The translations under genes were made by a program, and so were the position numbers. Shown here one piece after another: positions 32,123 to 40,714 of a DNA stretch of 43,795 nt. This DNA is from an uncultured Bacteroidales bacterium. GTDB lineage: Bacteria; Bacteroidota; Bacteroidia; Bacteroidales; UBA932. Numbering within the stretch: position 1 is the first letter of the stretch; every line of letters starts with the position of its first letter. The DNA lies in contig ONXC01000016.1 in NCBI GenBank assembly GCA_900321715.1, positions 26,408-70,202 of the forward strand. Direction: 5' to 3'. The notes under the pieces were generated by a model. That model did not search any database and was not told the DNA's origin. It worked only from the letters and a program-made list of their open reading frames with translations.

Positions 32123-33265
32123 TTAGTCAATGTCGTCCGGGTCCGTTACCGCCGTGCCCTTCCCCATCAGGAAGGTCTTCATGAACTCGTTCAGGTCTCC
32201 GTCAAGGACGCCCTGGGTATCGGCAGTATTGTAGCCGGTGCGGAGGTCCTTTACAAGTTTGTAAGGGTGAAGGACGTAGTTGCGGATTTGGGATCCCCAT
32301 TCTATGCGCTTTTTCTGGCCTTCAAGTTCCGCCTGCTTTTCCTGGCGCTTCTTGAGCTCAATGTCATAGAGGCGTGATTTGAGGATGAGGAGTGCCCTCT
32401 GCCGATTGTCCTGCTGGCTGCGGGTTTCAGTATTTTCCACCATTATGCCGGAGGGGATGTGTCTTACACGCACGCCGGTTTCCACCTTGTTCACGTTCTG
32501 GCCGCCGTGGCCGCCGCTGCGGAAGGTATCCCACTCAAGGTCTGAGGGATTAATCTCAATATTGATGCTGTCATCCACCAGCGGGTACACAAACACGCTG
32601 GAGAAAGTGGTCTGGCGCTTGCCCTGGGCATTGAAGGGAGAGATCCTCACAAGACGGTGCACGCCGTTTTCGGCCTTCAGATAGCCGTACGCGTAATCCC
32701 CTTCCACCTCAATTGTGCAACTCTTGATGCCGGCTTCTTCCCCTTCCAGAAGGGAGGTGACCGTCATCTTGTAGCCGTTGCGCTCTCCCCAGCGGAGGTA
32801 CATTCTCATAAGCATTGCGCTCCAGTCATTGGCCTCCGTGCCGCCGGCGCCTGAGTTGATGGTGAGGACGGCGCCAAGGTTGTCTCCTTCGCCCCCAAGC
32901 ATATTCTTTAGTTCCAGGGCCTCTACGGCTTCCTGGGCTGCGGCGAAGGCGCTGGCCAGTTCCTTGGTTTCCGGCGTCTCCATGGCTTCTTCATCGGCCC
33001 CGGAAATGCTGTCCTTGGCAAAATCGTACAGGACGTCAAGATCATCGGCCTGCTCACGGGCCTTGTCAAAGCCTGTGACCCAGGACTTTATGCCTGCGAG
33101 CTTCTTGAGAAAAGCCTCTGCCGCCTTAGGGTCGTTCCAAAAGTCCGCTGCCAAGGTTTCTTCCGTTTTGGCGGCCACTTCCCTGCGCTTTGCCGCTATC
33201 TCCAGGCAGCCCTCCAGTTTTTTCACCCGCTCCTGCAGGTCCCTTATCTGTTCCTGTGTAATCAT
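32123..33265 (-). CDS. prfB: Peptide chain release factor 2
   Basis: 380 residues from MITQEQIRDLQERVKKLEG. The stop-codon-reading SPF tripeptide is in RISPFNAQGKRQTTFSSVF and the GGQ loop in FRSGGHGGQNVNKVETGVRV. It terminates translation at UGA and UAA. The usual +1 programmed frameshift (CTT TGA C, after the first 20-25 codons) is absent: the region KKLEGCLEIAAK reads straight through. A TATATTTGT box (33271-33279) is five bases before the ATG, so the frame from 33301 is not used. It heads the prfB-pncA-pncB run. Confidence 0.96.
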   Translation of the reverse strand: MITQEQIRDLQERVKKLEGCLEIAAKRREVAAKTEETLAADFWNDPKAAEAFLKKLAGIKSWVTGFDKAREQADDLDVLYDFAKDSISGADEEAMETPETKELASAFAAAQEAVEALELKNMLGGEGDNLGAVLTINSGAGGTEANDWSAMLMRMYLRWGERNGYKMTVTSLLEGEEAGIKSCTIEVEGDYAYGYLKAENGVHRLVRISPFNAQGKRQTTFSSVFVYPLVDDSINIEINPSDLEWDTFRSGGHGGQNVNKVETGVRVRHIPSGIMVENTETRSQQDNRQRALLILKSRLYDIELKKRQEKQAELEGQKKRIEWGSQIRNYVLHPYKLVKDLRTGYNTADTQGVLDGDLNEFMKTFLMGKGTAVTDPDDID

Positions 33266-33270
33266 ATCGT

Positions 33271-33279
33271 ACAAATATA
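33271..33279 (-). promoter_or_regulatory. -7 box of the prfB-pncA-pncB run
   Basis: TATATTTGT, five bases upstream of the prfB ATG; suggests a leaderless or very short leader. Confidence 0.55.
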
Positions 33280-33309
33280 CTAAAAAAACTTGACGTAGCA
33301 CAGAGAGAG

Positions 33310-33367
33310 TGTCGCAGGTCCCGGGCCGAAGTGTCGCCGGTCTGCAAAAATGGCTCCACCTGCGACA
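33310..33367. repeat. Compound inverted/direct repeat between prfB and the Ser-rich gene
   Basis: TGTCGCAGGT (33310-33319) is repeated as TGTCGCCGGT (33332-33341) and in exact inversion as ACCTGCGACA (33358-33367). The outer arms pair perfectly over 10 bp. It is adjacent to the terminator of the Ser-rich gene. Probably an intergenic REP-like element; function unknown. Confidence 0.65.
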
Positions 33368-33369
33368 AA

Positions 33370-33399
33370 AAAAGAGTGACCTGAGGCGGTCACTCTTTT
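33370..33399 (-). terminator. Terminator of the Ser-rich protein gene / namZ operon
   Basis: Perfect 12-bp stem AAAAGAGTGACC/GGTCACTCTTTT with loop GCCTCA and a run of seven T on the minus strand, 18 bases after the stop codon. Confidence 0.93.
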
Positions 33400-33417
33400 G
33401 ATTATGTGTGATAAACT

Positions 33418-34845
33418 CTAGCGATAGATGTCGTACTGGTTGTAGAGGGAACCGTACATCTGGCCAAGGACTTCAAGGTAAGGCATACCGTCAAAGAGTG
33501 TGGTGCGATACACGGTGTTGTCTACCATATAGTACTCTACGCCACCCATTACTATGATCTCATAGTCGTCGGGGAGGGAGGTTACCAGAGCGCCTGCAGG
33601 AGGTACGATAGTGGTGTAGGCTCCGGATGCGCTGATGGTGTAGAAGACGCCGTCCTGATAGAAGTACTGGCTGTTGGCATAAGCGTAGCTCTGTACCAGT
33701 CCCAGACGGTTTGCAAGCTCATAGGCGGTAAGTGCTCTGTTGCTGTTGAGGGCATAGGAAGCATTATTGGCTATGATGCGGGCGTTCTGCTGGGCGATAA
33801 TCAGGTTCTGGCGGGCAATTACGTTGTAGTAGTCAAAGGTGCGGGTGAAGGTGCGATATACGTCGCAGTAGTACGCGAACCTGAGGCTGTGAAGTATTGC
33901 CCTGTTGATTGCTACCTCCAGAGGAGTTCCGAAAGGAGGACGGCAAACCACGTAGTAACCGCCGTAGGGCCGATAATACACACCATTGTAGTAGTAGTAA
34001 TCGATTCCCCAATGACTGATGTGGCGCCACTGAGGCGGACGGTTGTGGATGCGGTATCCGTAGTAGTGAGGATGATCTCCCCAGAAGTTGCCGGGACGGT
34101 CCCAGGCCATCATGTCACGCTGACGGGGTGCTACCCTGTACATGTTGTGGGAGTTATCCACGCGCATGTCGTCGTTGTAACGGTAGTTGAAGCCGGAATC
34201 CCTGTACACTTTGTCAGAGGAGCGGTTCTCAGTCACGGAGCTGTCTCCGGAAAGGCCGGAACGGGTCACGTTGCTGGTGGCGCGTACGGCGGTGGAGCTG
34301 CTGGAGGTAGAGCTGCTGCGGGTTGCCTGACCAGAGCTGCTGCTTCTCACGGAACCGTCAGAGGAGGAGCTGCTGCTCCTTACGGTAGTTCCGGAAGCGC
34401 TGCTGCTGGAACGGGTACCTGAGGCACTTGATCCGCTGCTGGAAGAGCGGGTGACCTGCTGGCTGCTGCTGCCGGAGGTGCTTCTGGTTGTGCTGGAAGA
34501 ACCTGAAGTGGAGCGGGTTGCCTGCTGGCTGCTACCGCTGGAAGAGCGGGTGACCTGCTGGCTGGAACTTCCTGAAGTGCTTCTTGTGGAAGAAGATCCG
34601 GAAGTTGAGCGGCTTACCTGCTGGCTGCTGGAGGAACTTGAACGGGACACGGAGGAAGCAGAACTGGAGCGGGTAGCTGAAGAGGAGCTTGACCGTGAAA
34701 CGGAGGAACCTGAGCTTGAGCGGGTTGCCTGGGTAGAAGATGATCTTGTGCCGCTGGAAGAGCGGGTCTGGGCCATCATATCAGGTGCTGCGACGAGGGA
34801 CAGAGCCATTAGCACCGTTGCGGCCATTGTCATTAAACGTCTCAT
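33418..34845 (-). CDS. Exported Ser/Arg-repeat protein with Tyr-rich C-terminal domain (DUF6515-like)
   Basis: 475 residues. A signal peptide (about 1-25) is followed by a low-complexity region (about 26-205) of imperfect TRSSSGSS / QQVTRS repeats with a period of about 10-13 residues. The C-terminal part (about 225-475) is Tyr/Asn-rich and folded-looking: WRHISHWGIDYYYYNGVYYR, YGGYYVVCRPPFGTPLEVAI, then beta segments such as FYQDGVFYTISASGAYTTIV. The YYYYNGVYYRP pattern resembles DUF6515 of Bacteroidota (from memory). It may be surface-exposed or wall-associated. It lies 19 bases after the NamZ-like gene with no new promoter evident. Confidence 0.8.
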   Translation of the reverse strand: MRRLMTMAATVLMALSLVAAPDMMAQTRSSSGTRSSSTQATRSSSGSSVSRSSSSSATRSSSASSVSRSSSSSSQQVSRSTSGSSSTRSTSGSSSQQVTRSSSGSSQQATRSTSGSSSTTRSTSGSSSQQVTRSSSSGSSASGTRSSSSASGTTVRSSSSSSDGSVRSSSSGQATRSSSTSSSSTAVRATSNVTRSGLSGDSSVTENRSSDKVYRDSGFNYRYNDDMRVDNSHNMYRVAPRQRDMMAWDRPGNFWGDHPHYYGYRIHNRPPQWRHISHWGIDYYYYNGVYYRPYGGYYVVCRPPFGTPLEVAINRAILHSLRFAYYCDVYRTFTRTFDYYNVIARQNLIIAQQNARIIANNASYALNSNRALTAYELANRLGLVQSYAYANSQYFYQDGVFYTISASGAYTTIVPPAGALVTSLPDDYEIIVMGGVEYYMVDNTVYRTTLFDGMPYLEVLGQMYGSLYNQYDIYR

Positions 34846-34864
34846 AGCATCAAAATTTTAAAAG

Positions 34865-36103
34865 TTAAAAGTATAAGTAATATTTTGCGGAAAGTGCTTT
34901 GAAGTCCTTGACGTCCCGGGTCCAGAAATCCAGGATATCGCTGACCTGGAAGCGCTCTCCAAAACCTGTTCTTACATAATCCGTACCAGAAATGATATCC
35001 AGCATCCTGGTGCTCTTCAGAGGCAGAGGATTGTGATCCGGGTAAAGTTCATTAACTGCCTGCATCACATAGAACTGGACAAGGGTTACGGGAGCAAGTT
35101 CCCAGTCTGTGAAAAAGAACTGGACGCCGTGGACAAGTTTCCCCTGCTTGGACCCGGCAAGGGGTTTATAATGCATTGTGCGGAAAGCCGTTCCGGGGAT
35201 GTGGTAACTGTCCAGACGGGCCTTAAGGGCATCTGCATCAATCCATTCTGCTGCAAATACCTCAAAGGGAATGGTGTAACCTACGCCTATCTGGAGATGG
35301 CCGAATTCTCCAGCGATGCCGGAAGCCGGATAGCAGAGGGCGCTTCTGGGAGAAGGAATGTTGGGAGAAGGCAGAACCCACGGAAGGCCGGTGTCTTCAT
35401 ACAGCATCCATCGGTGCCAGCCGCGCATGGGAACAACTATGAGCTTGCATTTTACGGGATCAAGGTTTCCTTTCTGGCCGCGGTTCATCCCTTCCTCATT
35501 TATCATAATGGCAACCTCACCGGGGGTTAGGCCGTAGACAAACGGTATGGGATACTGGCTCACAAAGGAGAAGAAACCCTCCCTCACGTATGTCCCTTCC
35601 ACTTTTTTGCCTCCAAGGGGGTTGGGGCGGTCCAGCACCACAACCTCAATGCCAGCCTTGGCGCATGCGCGCATCACAAGGCCAAGCGTAGATATAAAGG
35701 TATAGCAGCGGGTACCAACATCCTGGATGTCGTAGACCATGACGTCTATCCCCTTAAGCATTTCCGGGGTAGGTTCACGCGTGGGGCCATAGAGGGAATG
35801 CACGGGAAGGCCGGTCTTAGGGTCTTTCCCGCCTTCCACGTGATCTCCGGCGTAGGCGTCTCCCCTCACCCCGTGCTCCGGGCCGTAAAGTGCCACAAGG
35901 TTCACCTCAGGGGCGTCAAAAAGGATATCTATGGTGGAACGGAGGTCACGGGAAACGCCGCTGGGGTTGGTCACAAGGCCCACGCGCTTTCCCTTAAGCA
36001 CGCGGAAACCGTCCTGCTCCAGGACCTCGATGCCCGGGACCACCTGGGCGTTTATGGTCAGGGACGCAAAGGCAATTATTATGGCCGATATAATCTTTTT
36101 CAT
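34865..36103 (-). CDS. namZ: DUF1343 / NamZ-like exo-beta-N-acetylmuramidase
   Basis: 412 residues with a signal peptide (KKIISAIIIAFASLTINAQ). The N-terminal half has GKRVGLVTNPSGVSRDLRST, VALYGPEHGVRGDAYAGDHV, VHSLYGPTREPTPEML and MVYDIQDVGTRCYTFIST, all characteristic of DUF1343, since identified as NamZ, which removes N-acetylmuramic acid from glycan ends. It overlaps glutamate racemase by four bases (ATGA), so peptidoglycan recycling and synthesis are linked. Exported to the periplasm. Confidence 0.9.
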   Translation of the reverse strand: MKKIISAIIIAFASLTINAQVVPGIEVLEQDGFRVLKGKRVGLVTNPSGVSRDLRSTIDILFDAPEVNLVALYGPEHGVRGDAYAGDHVEGGKDPKTGLPVHSLYGPTREPTPEMLKGIDVMVYDIQDVGTRCYTFISTLGLVMRACAKAGIEVVVLDRPNPLGGKKVEGTYVREGFFSFVSQYPIPFVYGLTPGEVAIMINEEGMNRGQKGNLDPVKCKLIVVPMRGWHRWMLYEDTGLPWVLPSPNIPSPRSALCYPASGIAGEFGHLQIGVGYTIPFEVFAAEWIDADALKARLDSYHIPGTAFRTMHYKPLAGSKQGKLVHGVQFFFTDWELAPVTLVQFYVMQAVNELYPDHNPLPLKSTRMLDIISGTDYVRTGFGERFQVSDILDFWTRDVKDFKALSAKYYLYF

Positions 36104-36849
36104 ATCAGTTCAAAAATACGGTTAAGGGGCTCAGGACTTCCGGACGCTTCCAGGATGATGGAGAACGGGCCGATGCCTGTTGCTACCCCGCAGTCCTGCA
36201 AAATCCGTAGCGTCTGGCGCGCAACTGCGGGAGCGGGGTCTATTACCTGGACTCCCGGGCCACTCAAACGCTCTATGACGGGCTTCAGGAAAGGATAATG
36301 CGTACAGCCAAGGACAATGCGGTCTGCGCCGGCGTCAAGGAGAGGCTGAAGGGAGGCCTTAACGGTTTCTTCCGCTTCTGGGCCATCCAGGATGCCGCGC
36401 TCTACAAGTTCTACAAATCCCTGCCCCACGTGCTCCACTATCTTTACGTCACTCTCATAAAGGCCCCTTGTATTGAGGTATTTTGATCCCTTGAGGGTGC
36501 CGGCCGTGGCGAGGACGCCTATTACGCCCGTTTCAGTGCCAAGGGCGGCAGGTTTCACGGCGGGTTCCATCCCCACGAAGGGAACATCCGGGTATTCGTT
36601 TCTGAGGGTGGCTATGGCTGCTGCGGTGGCGGTGTTGCAGGCAACCACAATAATATCGGCCTTCCAGTCCAGGAAGCGCTCTGTTATGAAGCGGGCCCTG
36701 CGACGGATATAGAGCGGGGATTTTTCCCCGTAGGGACAATGGGCGTTATCGGCATAATACCTGTACTGCTCCAGAGGGAGCAATTTTTGAAGCTCCCTGT
36801 AGACTGAGAGCCCGCCGCTGCCGGAATCAAATATGCCAATCCTTGCCAT
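36100..36849 (-). CDS. murI: Glutamate racemase
   Basis: 249 residues starting MARIGIFDSGSGGLSVYREL. The two catalytic cysteines are in IVVACNTATAAAIATL and IVLGCTHYPFLKPVIERL; YYADNAHCPYG is the other family signature. It makes D-glutamate for peptidoglycan. A TATATTTGT box (36856-36864) ends six bases before the ATG, ruling out the frame from 36867. The promoter is divergent from the DUF4922 gene, with 14-29 bases between boxes. Operon: murI, namZ, Ser-rich protein. Confidence 0.96.
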   Translation of the reverse strand: MARIGIFDSGSGGLSVYRELQKLLPLEQYRYYADNAHCPYGEKSPLYIRRRARFITERFLDWKADIIVVACNTATAAAIATLRNEYPDVPFVGMEPAVKPAALGTETGVIGVLATAGTLKGSKYLNTRGLYESDVKIVEHVGQGFVELVERGILDGPEAEETVKASLQPLLDAGADRIVLGCTHYPFLKPVIERLSGPGVQVIDPAPAVARQTLRILQDCGVATGIGPFSIILEASGSPEPLNRIFELI

Positions 36850-36855
36850 ATCCTT

Positions 36856-36886
36856 ACAAATATACAACTATTTTTGCTATATTTGT
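36856..36886. promoter_or_regulatory. Divergent -7 boxes of murI and the DUF4922-SpoIID gene
   Basis: The minus-strand TATATTTGT (36856-36864) and plus-strand TATATTTGT (36878-36886) are identical and only 13 bases apart. Each lies six or seven bases from its start codon, so both messages may be leaderless and their promoters interfere. Confidence 0.65.
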
Positions 36887-36893
36887 TACCCGT

Positions 36894-38447
36894 ATGGCTA
36901 CGGATATTGATAAATTTGTGCATGACCAGCTCTCCGTGTGGCCCGCAGTGGCGGCAAAGTACCGCGCGCTCAAGAGCACACGCACCAGGACGCTGCCCTA
37001 CGGCGGCATTCTGGTAACGCTGCAGTCCAATCCAGGGCGTCTCCCAATCTTCGACCACGGCTGTCCGCTGTGTGAAGAGAACTACATGGAGCATCAGCAC
37101 ACGCTCCCCTTCGAGGGCCGGAAAGGCCGAAAATACAACATCCTTGTAAACCGCGCCCCAATCTTTCCCAACCATCTGGTAATCACACGTGACGTCCACG
37201 TGCCCCAGACCATATGGCACCGTTTCCCGGACATGCTGGACCTTGCCGCCTCTCTGGACGGATATCTGGTGTTTTACAACAGTCCCAAAAGCGGCACCAC
37301 CGTTCCGGGCCACGCCCATTTCCAGGCATGTCCCAAGGGCTATATGCCGCTGGAAAGGGCCGCAGAACGGCTCCTGAGGGAAGTATCGGCCGGAAGGTCC
37401 ACTGAAGAGATGGAATTTGTAGCATCTGTCCGTGACGCAGAGCTTTACCATTATAAGAAATTCCACCGCGGCATCTTCATGCTCAGGGCACTTACGCCCA
37501 AATCCATGGCCAAGATGTTCTACAGGCTCCTAGACTGCCTTAACCTTCTCACGGAAGACACGGAGCCCCGCTTCAATGCCCTTGCATATTGCAGCGAGGG
37601 AGAATACCGCGCCGTAGTGACCATAAGAAGCGCCAACTCCAAACCAGGCTGCTTTTACGCCAAGGGAGAAAAGCACTTCTCCATTTCTCCCGGAGCCGCA
37701 GAGATGGCAGGCTTTGTGGTTGTGCCGGAACCGGAAGATTTTGACCGCCTCAATGCTGGCGTCCTTCAGGAAATATATAGCGACGTAACCATCAGTGAAG
37801 AAAACGAAAAACGCCTCCTGTGGCGCCTGGTGCGCACTCAGCCAAGGATAGAAGTGGGCATAGTCCATCAGAAGGAGATCCGTTTTGAAATAATATCTGA
37901 CGGTGCCGGTCCCCAGACCGTAAGCTACCGTGAAGGCAAGATAGACTATAACGGGATGCTCTACGACGAACTTGACTTTGAAGCCGTCACAATATCCACT
38001 CTCTTTGCTGAGCCTTCGTTTATCATCTACAGGGAAGACGGACCGGAACGCTTTGCCGGCACACTCAAATTCATTGTGGACGGCGGAAAGGTGTGCGCTG
38101 TGAACATCATCGGCGCGGAAGACTATCTCATGAGCGTAGTCTCAACTTCCGGTGCCCGTGACCTTAAGTCCAAAGCAATAGGCACAAGGCAGTGGCTCAT
38201 GGCCCAGGTGGGGCTGAGGCATGCCCACAAGGCCGCAATGGGAGGTCCGGGGCTGGACAGTACGCCATCGCTTGTAACCTGGCTGGAGCATCGGCCCCTG
38301 GAAGAAGAAAAAAAGGCGGAGGAGTCCCCCGCACATCTTCGCTTTGACGTCTGCGCATCTGAGCACTGCCGCCCCTATTATGGCATCACGGACAAGGCCG
38401 ATGCCACGGTACGCGCCGCAATTGACGAAACCTGGGGACAGCTATAG
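36894..38447 (+). CDS. DUF4922 (HIT/GalT-like) protein fused to a truncated SpoIID-like domain
   Basis: 517 residues. N-terminal DUF4922 (about 1-310) has a zinc-ligand-like GCPLCEEN (C57, C60) and the nucleotidyltransferase motif HAHFQ (H140, H142, Q144) in PGHAHFQACPKGY, as in GDP-galactose phosphorylase/Ap4A phosphorylase-like enzymes. From about 325 a SpoIID/LytB-like region follows (RIEVGIVHQKEIRF, FAGTLKFIVDGGKVCAVNII, AEDYLMSVVST). The catalytic Glu region (SEM) is replaced by STSGARDL and the protein stops after RFDVCASEHCRPYYGI at about half the usual domain. Probably active in nucleotide-sugar or dinucleotide chemistry with a dead SpoIID tail. Confidence 0.85.
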   Translation: MATDIDKFVHDQLSVWPAVAAKYRALKSTRTRTLPYGGILVTLQSNPGRLPIFDHGCPLCEENYMEHQHTLPFEGRKGRKYNILVNRAPIFPNHLVITRDVHVPQTIWHRFPDMLDLAASLDGYLVFYNSPKSGTTVPGHAHFQACPKGYMPLERAAERLLREVSAGRSTEEMEFVASVRDAELYHYKKFHRGIFMLRALTPKSMAKMFYRLLDCLNLLTEDTEPRFNALAYCSEGEYRAVVTIRSANSKPGCFYAKGEKHFSISPGAAEMAGFVVVPEPEDFDRLNAGVLQEIYSDVTISEENEKRLLWRLVRTQPRIEVGIVHQKEIRFEIISDGAGPQTVSYREGKIDYNGMLYDELDFEAVTISTLFAEPSFIIYREDGPERFAGTLKFIVDGGKVCAVNIIGAEDYLMSVVSTSGARDLKSKAIGTRQWLMAQVGLRHAHKAAMGGPGLDSTPSLVTWLEHRPLEEEKKAEESPAHLRFDVCASEHCRPYYGITDKADATVRAAIDETWGQL

Positions 38448-39032
38448 CATTGCCAGCAGTTTCTCCCCGTACTTTGTAAATTCGTGTTCAAAGTTTGGTG
38501 TAAGCCTGTCTTTGCCCACGTTTTCCGCAATCTCACGTACAGAGTACCACCTGCCTTTTGAAACCTCAAGGCCGTTGGGGCTCAGTTCCGGATGTCCCAC
38601 GCTGGCATACAGGAAAACCAGTTCCTTCTCTGACTCGCTCTCCCAGACATACGTCCCAAGCTGGACGGGGTTGAAGGCTGTGAGGCCAAGCTCTTCATCG
38701 GCCTCCCGGAAAAGGGCCTCCTGGGCCGTTTCTCCAAAACTCACATGCCCGCCAACTGCAGTATCCCAGTAACCGGGATAAAGGTCCTTCACTATGGAAC
38801 GCTTCTGGAGATAGATATTGCCGTCACGGTCTATGAGGTGAAGGTGCACCACCGGATGTAGAGGCTTTGCGCCGCTGTGGCACCAGTCCCTGGGGGCCTT
38901 GCCGTACACAAGGCCGCTTGGCTCCACAATGGGAAGCATTTCCCCCTTTGGCTGGGGAAAAGGACCGGGATGGTCCACCGATGGGCGCGGGTACAGGATA
39001 ACCGGACCGCCTGGATACACTAGGTCCGTCAT
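38442..39032 (-). CDS. NUDIX hydrolase
   Basis: 196 residues. The NUDIX box GX5EX7REUXEEXGU is exact: GHVSFGETAQEALF then READEELGL (residues 95-117). HPVVHLHLIDRDGNIYLQKR and the WDTAVGGH segment resemble the Bacteroidota NUDIX/IPP-isomerase-like group. It hydrolyses a nucleoside diphosphate derivative, substrate unknown. It overlaps the AspT-like transporter by four bases (ATGA). The first 31 residues are unusual; an internal Met32 (38939) would give the more typical N-terminus. It ends by overlapping the DUF4922 gene by six bases. Confidence 0.92.
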   Translation of the reverse strand: MTDLVYPGGPVILYPRPSVDHPGPFPQPKGEMLPIVEPSGLVYGKAPRDWCHSGAKPLHPVVHLHLIDRDGNIYLQKRSIVKDLYPGYWDTAVGGHVSFGETAQEALFREADEELGLTAFNPVQLGTYVWESESEKELVFLYASVGHPELSPNGLEVSKGRWYSVREIAENVGKDRLTPNFEHEFTKYGEKLLAML

Positions 39033-40714
39033 CCTATGGCAATAAGGACAAGAAGCTGCGCCACAAGCACCCTCATGAACATGGAGAGAGGATATACCGT
39101 AGCGTAATTAACTGAGGCATAGTCACTTCCATACATACCCTGGGAGAAGGCCAGAACCGGAGGATTGGTGCATGAGCCGCTTATGAGACCGCAGATCTGG
39201 TAGAAGTTGAGTTTGCCCCAGACACGGGCCACAACAAATGTAATGCACAGCGGGACTATTGTGATTGCGGCACCGTAAAGAATCCACCAGTAACCGCCGC
39301 CAACAATTGACGACCAGAAGTTTGCACCGGCGCCTATACCAACGGAAGCGAGGAACAGCGATATGCCGATTTCCCTTATCATAAGGTTGGCGCTGGTGGT
39401 GGTGTAGGTAGTGATCTTATACTTGGGGCCGAAGTGACCAAGAAGGATTGCAATGATGAGCGGACCGCCGGCAAGGCCCAGTTTTATGGCCTGAGGGATG
39501 CCGGGGAAACGGATGGGGATGGAACCGAAGATGATACCAACCACAATTCCAAGGAAGATGGGCACCAGATTGGGCCTGTTGAGGGCAGCGGCGGAGTTTC
39601 CTACTATGCCGGCAACCTGGTCTATGCTGGCCTGGGGGCCAACGCACAGAAGGCCGTCACCCATCTGGAGATAGAGGGTGGGGCGGGCCACAAGTTCAAC
39701 GCCTGCACGTATCACGCGGGTGACGCTAACGCCATAAGCGCTGCGGAGCCTGAGGTCCTTGAGGGTTTTGCCGGTGAGCTTGGAATTGGTGATTACAATG
39801 CGGCGGGTAACCATCACGTGGTCCTTCTCACGCCATTCCTGGACGTGCATGGGCACTTCCTCTCCAAAGAGGATGCGGAGGCGGTCCACCTCTGCGTTAG
39901 TGGTCACTATAAGCACTTTATCACCCTCATTGAGGACTGTATTTTCGTCAGGAAGGAGGATCTCCTCCCCCTGCATGACGCGGGACACCACAAAGTCTCC
40001 GCCGAACTCCTTCACAACGTCAAAGAGCTTACGGCCGAAAATGGCGGGATTCTCAACGGCAACGTGCATACGGCGGGCGTGCTCACCGGAATCCTCGGCC
40101 TCCCTGAGTTCCTCCAGTTCCTTGTTATGGTCAATCTTGAAGACAGCCTTGAACACAAGAATTACGGCTATGACGCCAAGGACGCCGATTGGATACGCCA
40201 CGGCATAGGCCGATGCCAGCTTCTCCGAAGCAACGCTTGCCGCCATGGCGGTGGAGCCGCCGGCGGTGGAAACGTCAATGAAAGTCTGCTGGGCGGCACC
40301 AAGGCCGGGGGTGTTGGTGACAGCGCCGGACATGACGCCTACCATGGTGGTGAGCTGCTCACCCGTAAGGGCCGATATTGCCCAGGTAACCGCAACGGCA
40401 AGGAGGATGTTCATAACCGCCAGGAGGTTCATCTTGACGCCACCGCTGCGGAAGGAGTGGAAGAAGCCGGGACCTACCTGCAGGCCGATTGAGAACACGA
40501 AGAGGATGAGGCCGAACTCCTTCACGAAATGGAGGACGTTAAGATCGGCCTTGAAACCAAGATGGCCCATCAGGATGCCAGCAAACAGGATCCAGGTGGT
40601 GCCAAGGGAGATTCCCTTCACTTTGAAACGGCCAAGATAAAGGCCGATTCCTATTACGAACGCAAGCAGAAGGATTGTATGGGCAATCCCCTGCCCGAAG
40701 AACAAATCATGCAT
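39029..40714 (-). CDS. AspT/YidE-family transporter (AAE family)
   Basis: 561 residues. Two transmembrane halves (about 10-190 and 375-560) flank two cytoplasmic TrkA-C/RCK_C domains (about 205-290 and 292-375), the plan of AspT aspartate:alanine antiporter and YidE/YbjL. Motifs include FVFSIGLQVGPGFFHSF and MSGAVTNTPGLGAAQQTF, mirrored by LFLASVGIGAGANFW and LISGSCTNPPVLAF in the second half. Substrate unknown. It overlaps the thioesterase by one base (TGATG) and NUDIX by four. Confidence 0.93.
   Translation of the reverse strand: MHDLFFGQGIAHTILLLAFVIGIGLYLGRFKVKGISLGTTWILFAGILMGHLGFKADLNVLHFVKEFGLILFVFSIGLQVGPGFFHSFRSGGVKMNLLAVMNILLAVAVTWAISALTGEQLTTMVGVMSGAVTNTPGLGAAQQTFIDVSTAGGSTAMAASVASEKLASAYAVAYPIGVLGVIAVILVFKAVFKIDHNKELEELREAEDSGEHARRMHVAVENPAIFGRKLFDVVKEFGGDFVVSRVMQGEEILLPDENTVLNEGDKVLIVTTNAEVDRLRILFGEEVPMHVQEWREKDHVMVTRRIVITNSKLTGKTLKDLRLRSAYGVSVTRVIRAGVELVARPTLYLQMGDGLLCVGPQASIDQVAGIVGNSAAALNRPNLVPIFLGIVVGIIFGSIPIRFPGIPQAIKLGLAGGPLIIAILLGHFGPKYKITTYTTTSANLMIREIGISLFLASVGIGAGANFWSSIVGGGYWWILYGAAITIVPLCITFVVARVWGKLNFYQICGLISGSCTNPPVLAFSQGMYGSDYASVNYATVYPLSMFMRVLVAQLLVLIAIG

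Noticed and set aside
34265-34780. Rightward shadow frame in the Ser-repeat region
   Set aside because: It is the complement of a repetitive coding tract; the leftward frame has a signal peptide, folded C-terminus and terminator.
39434-40492. Rightward open frame of 352 codons opposite the AspT-like transporter
   Set aside because: The transporter has clear membrane and RCK_C motifs and operon overlaps; the opposite frame is low in hydrophobicity and without family features.
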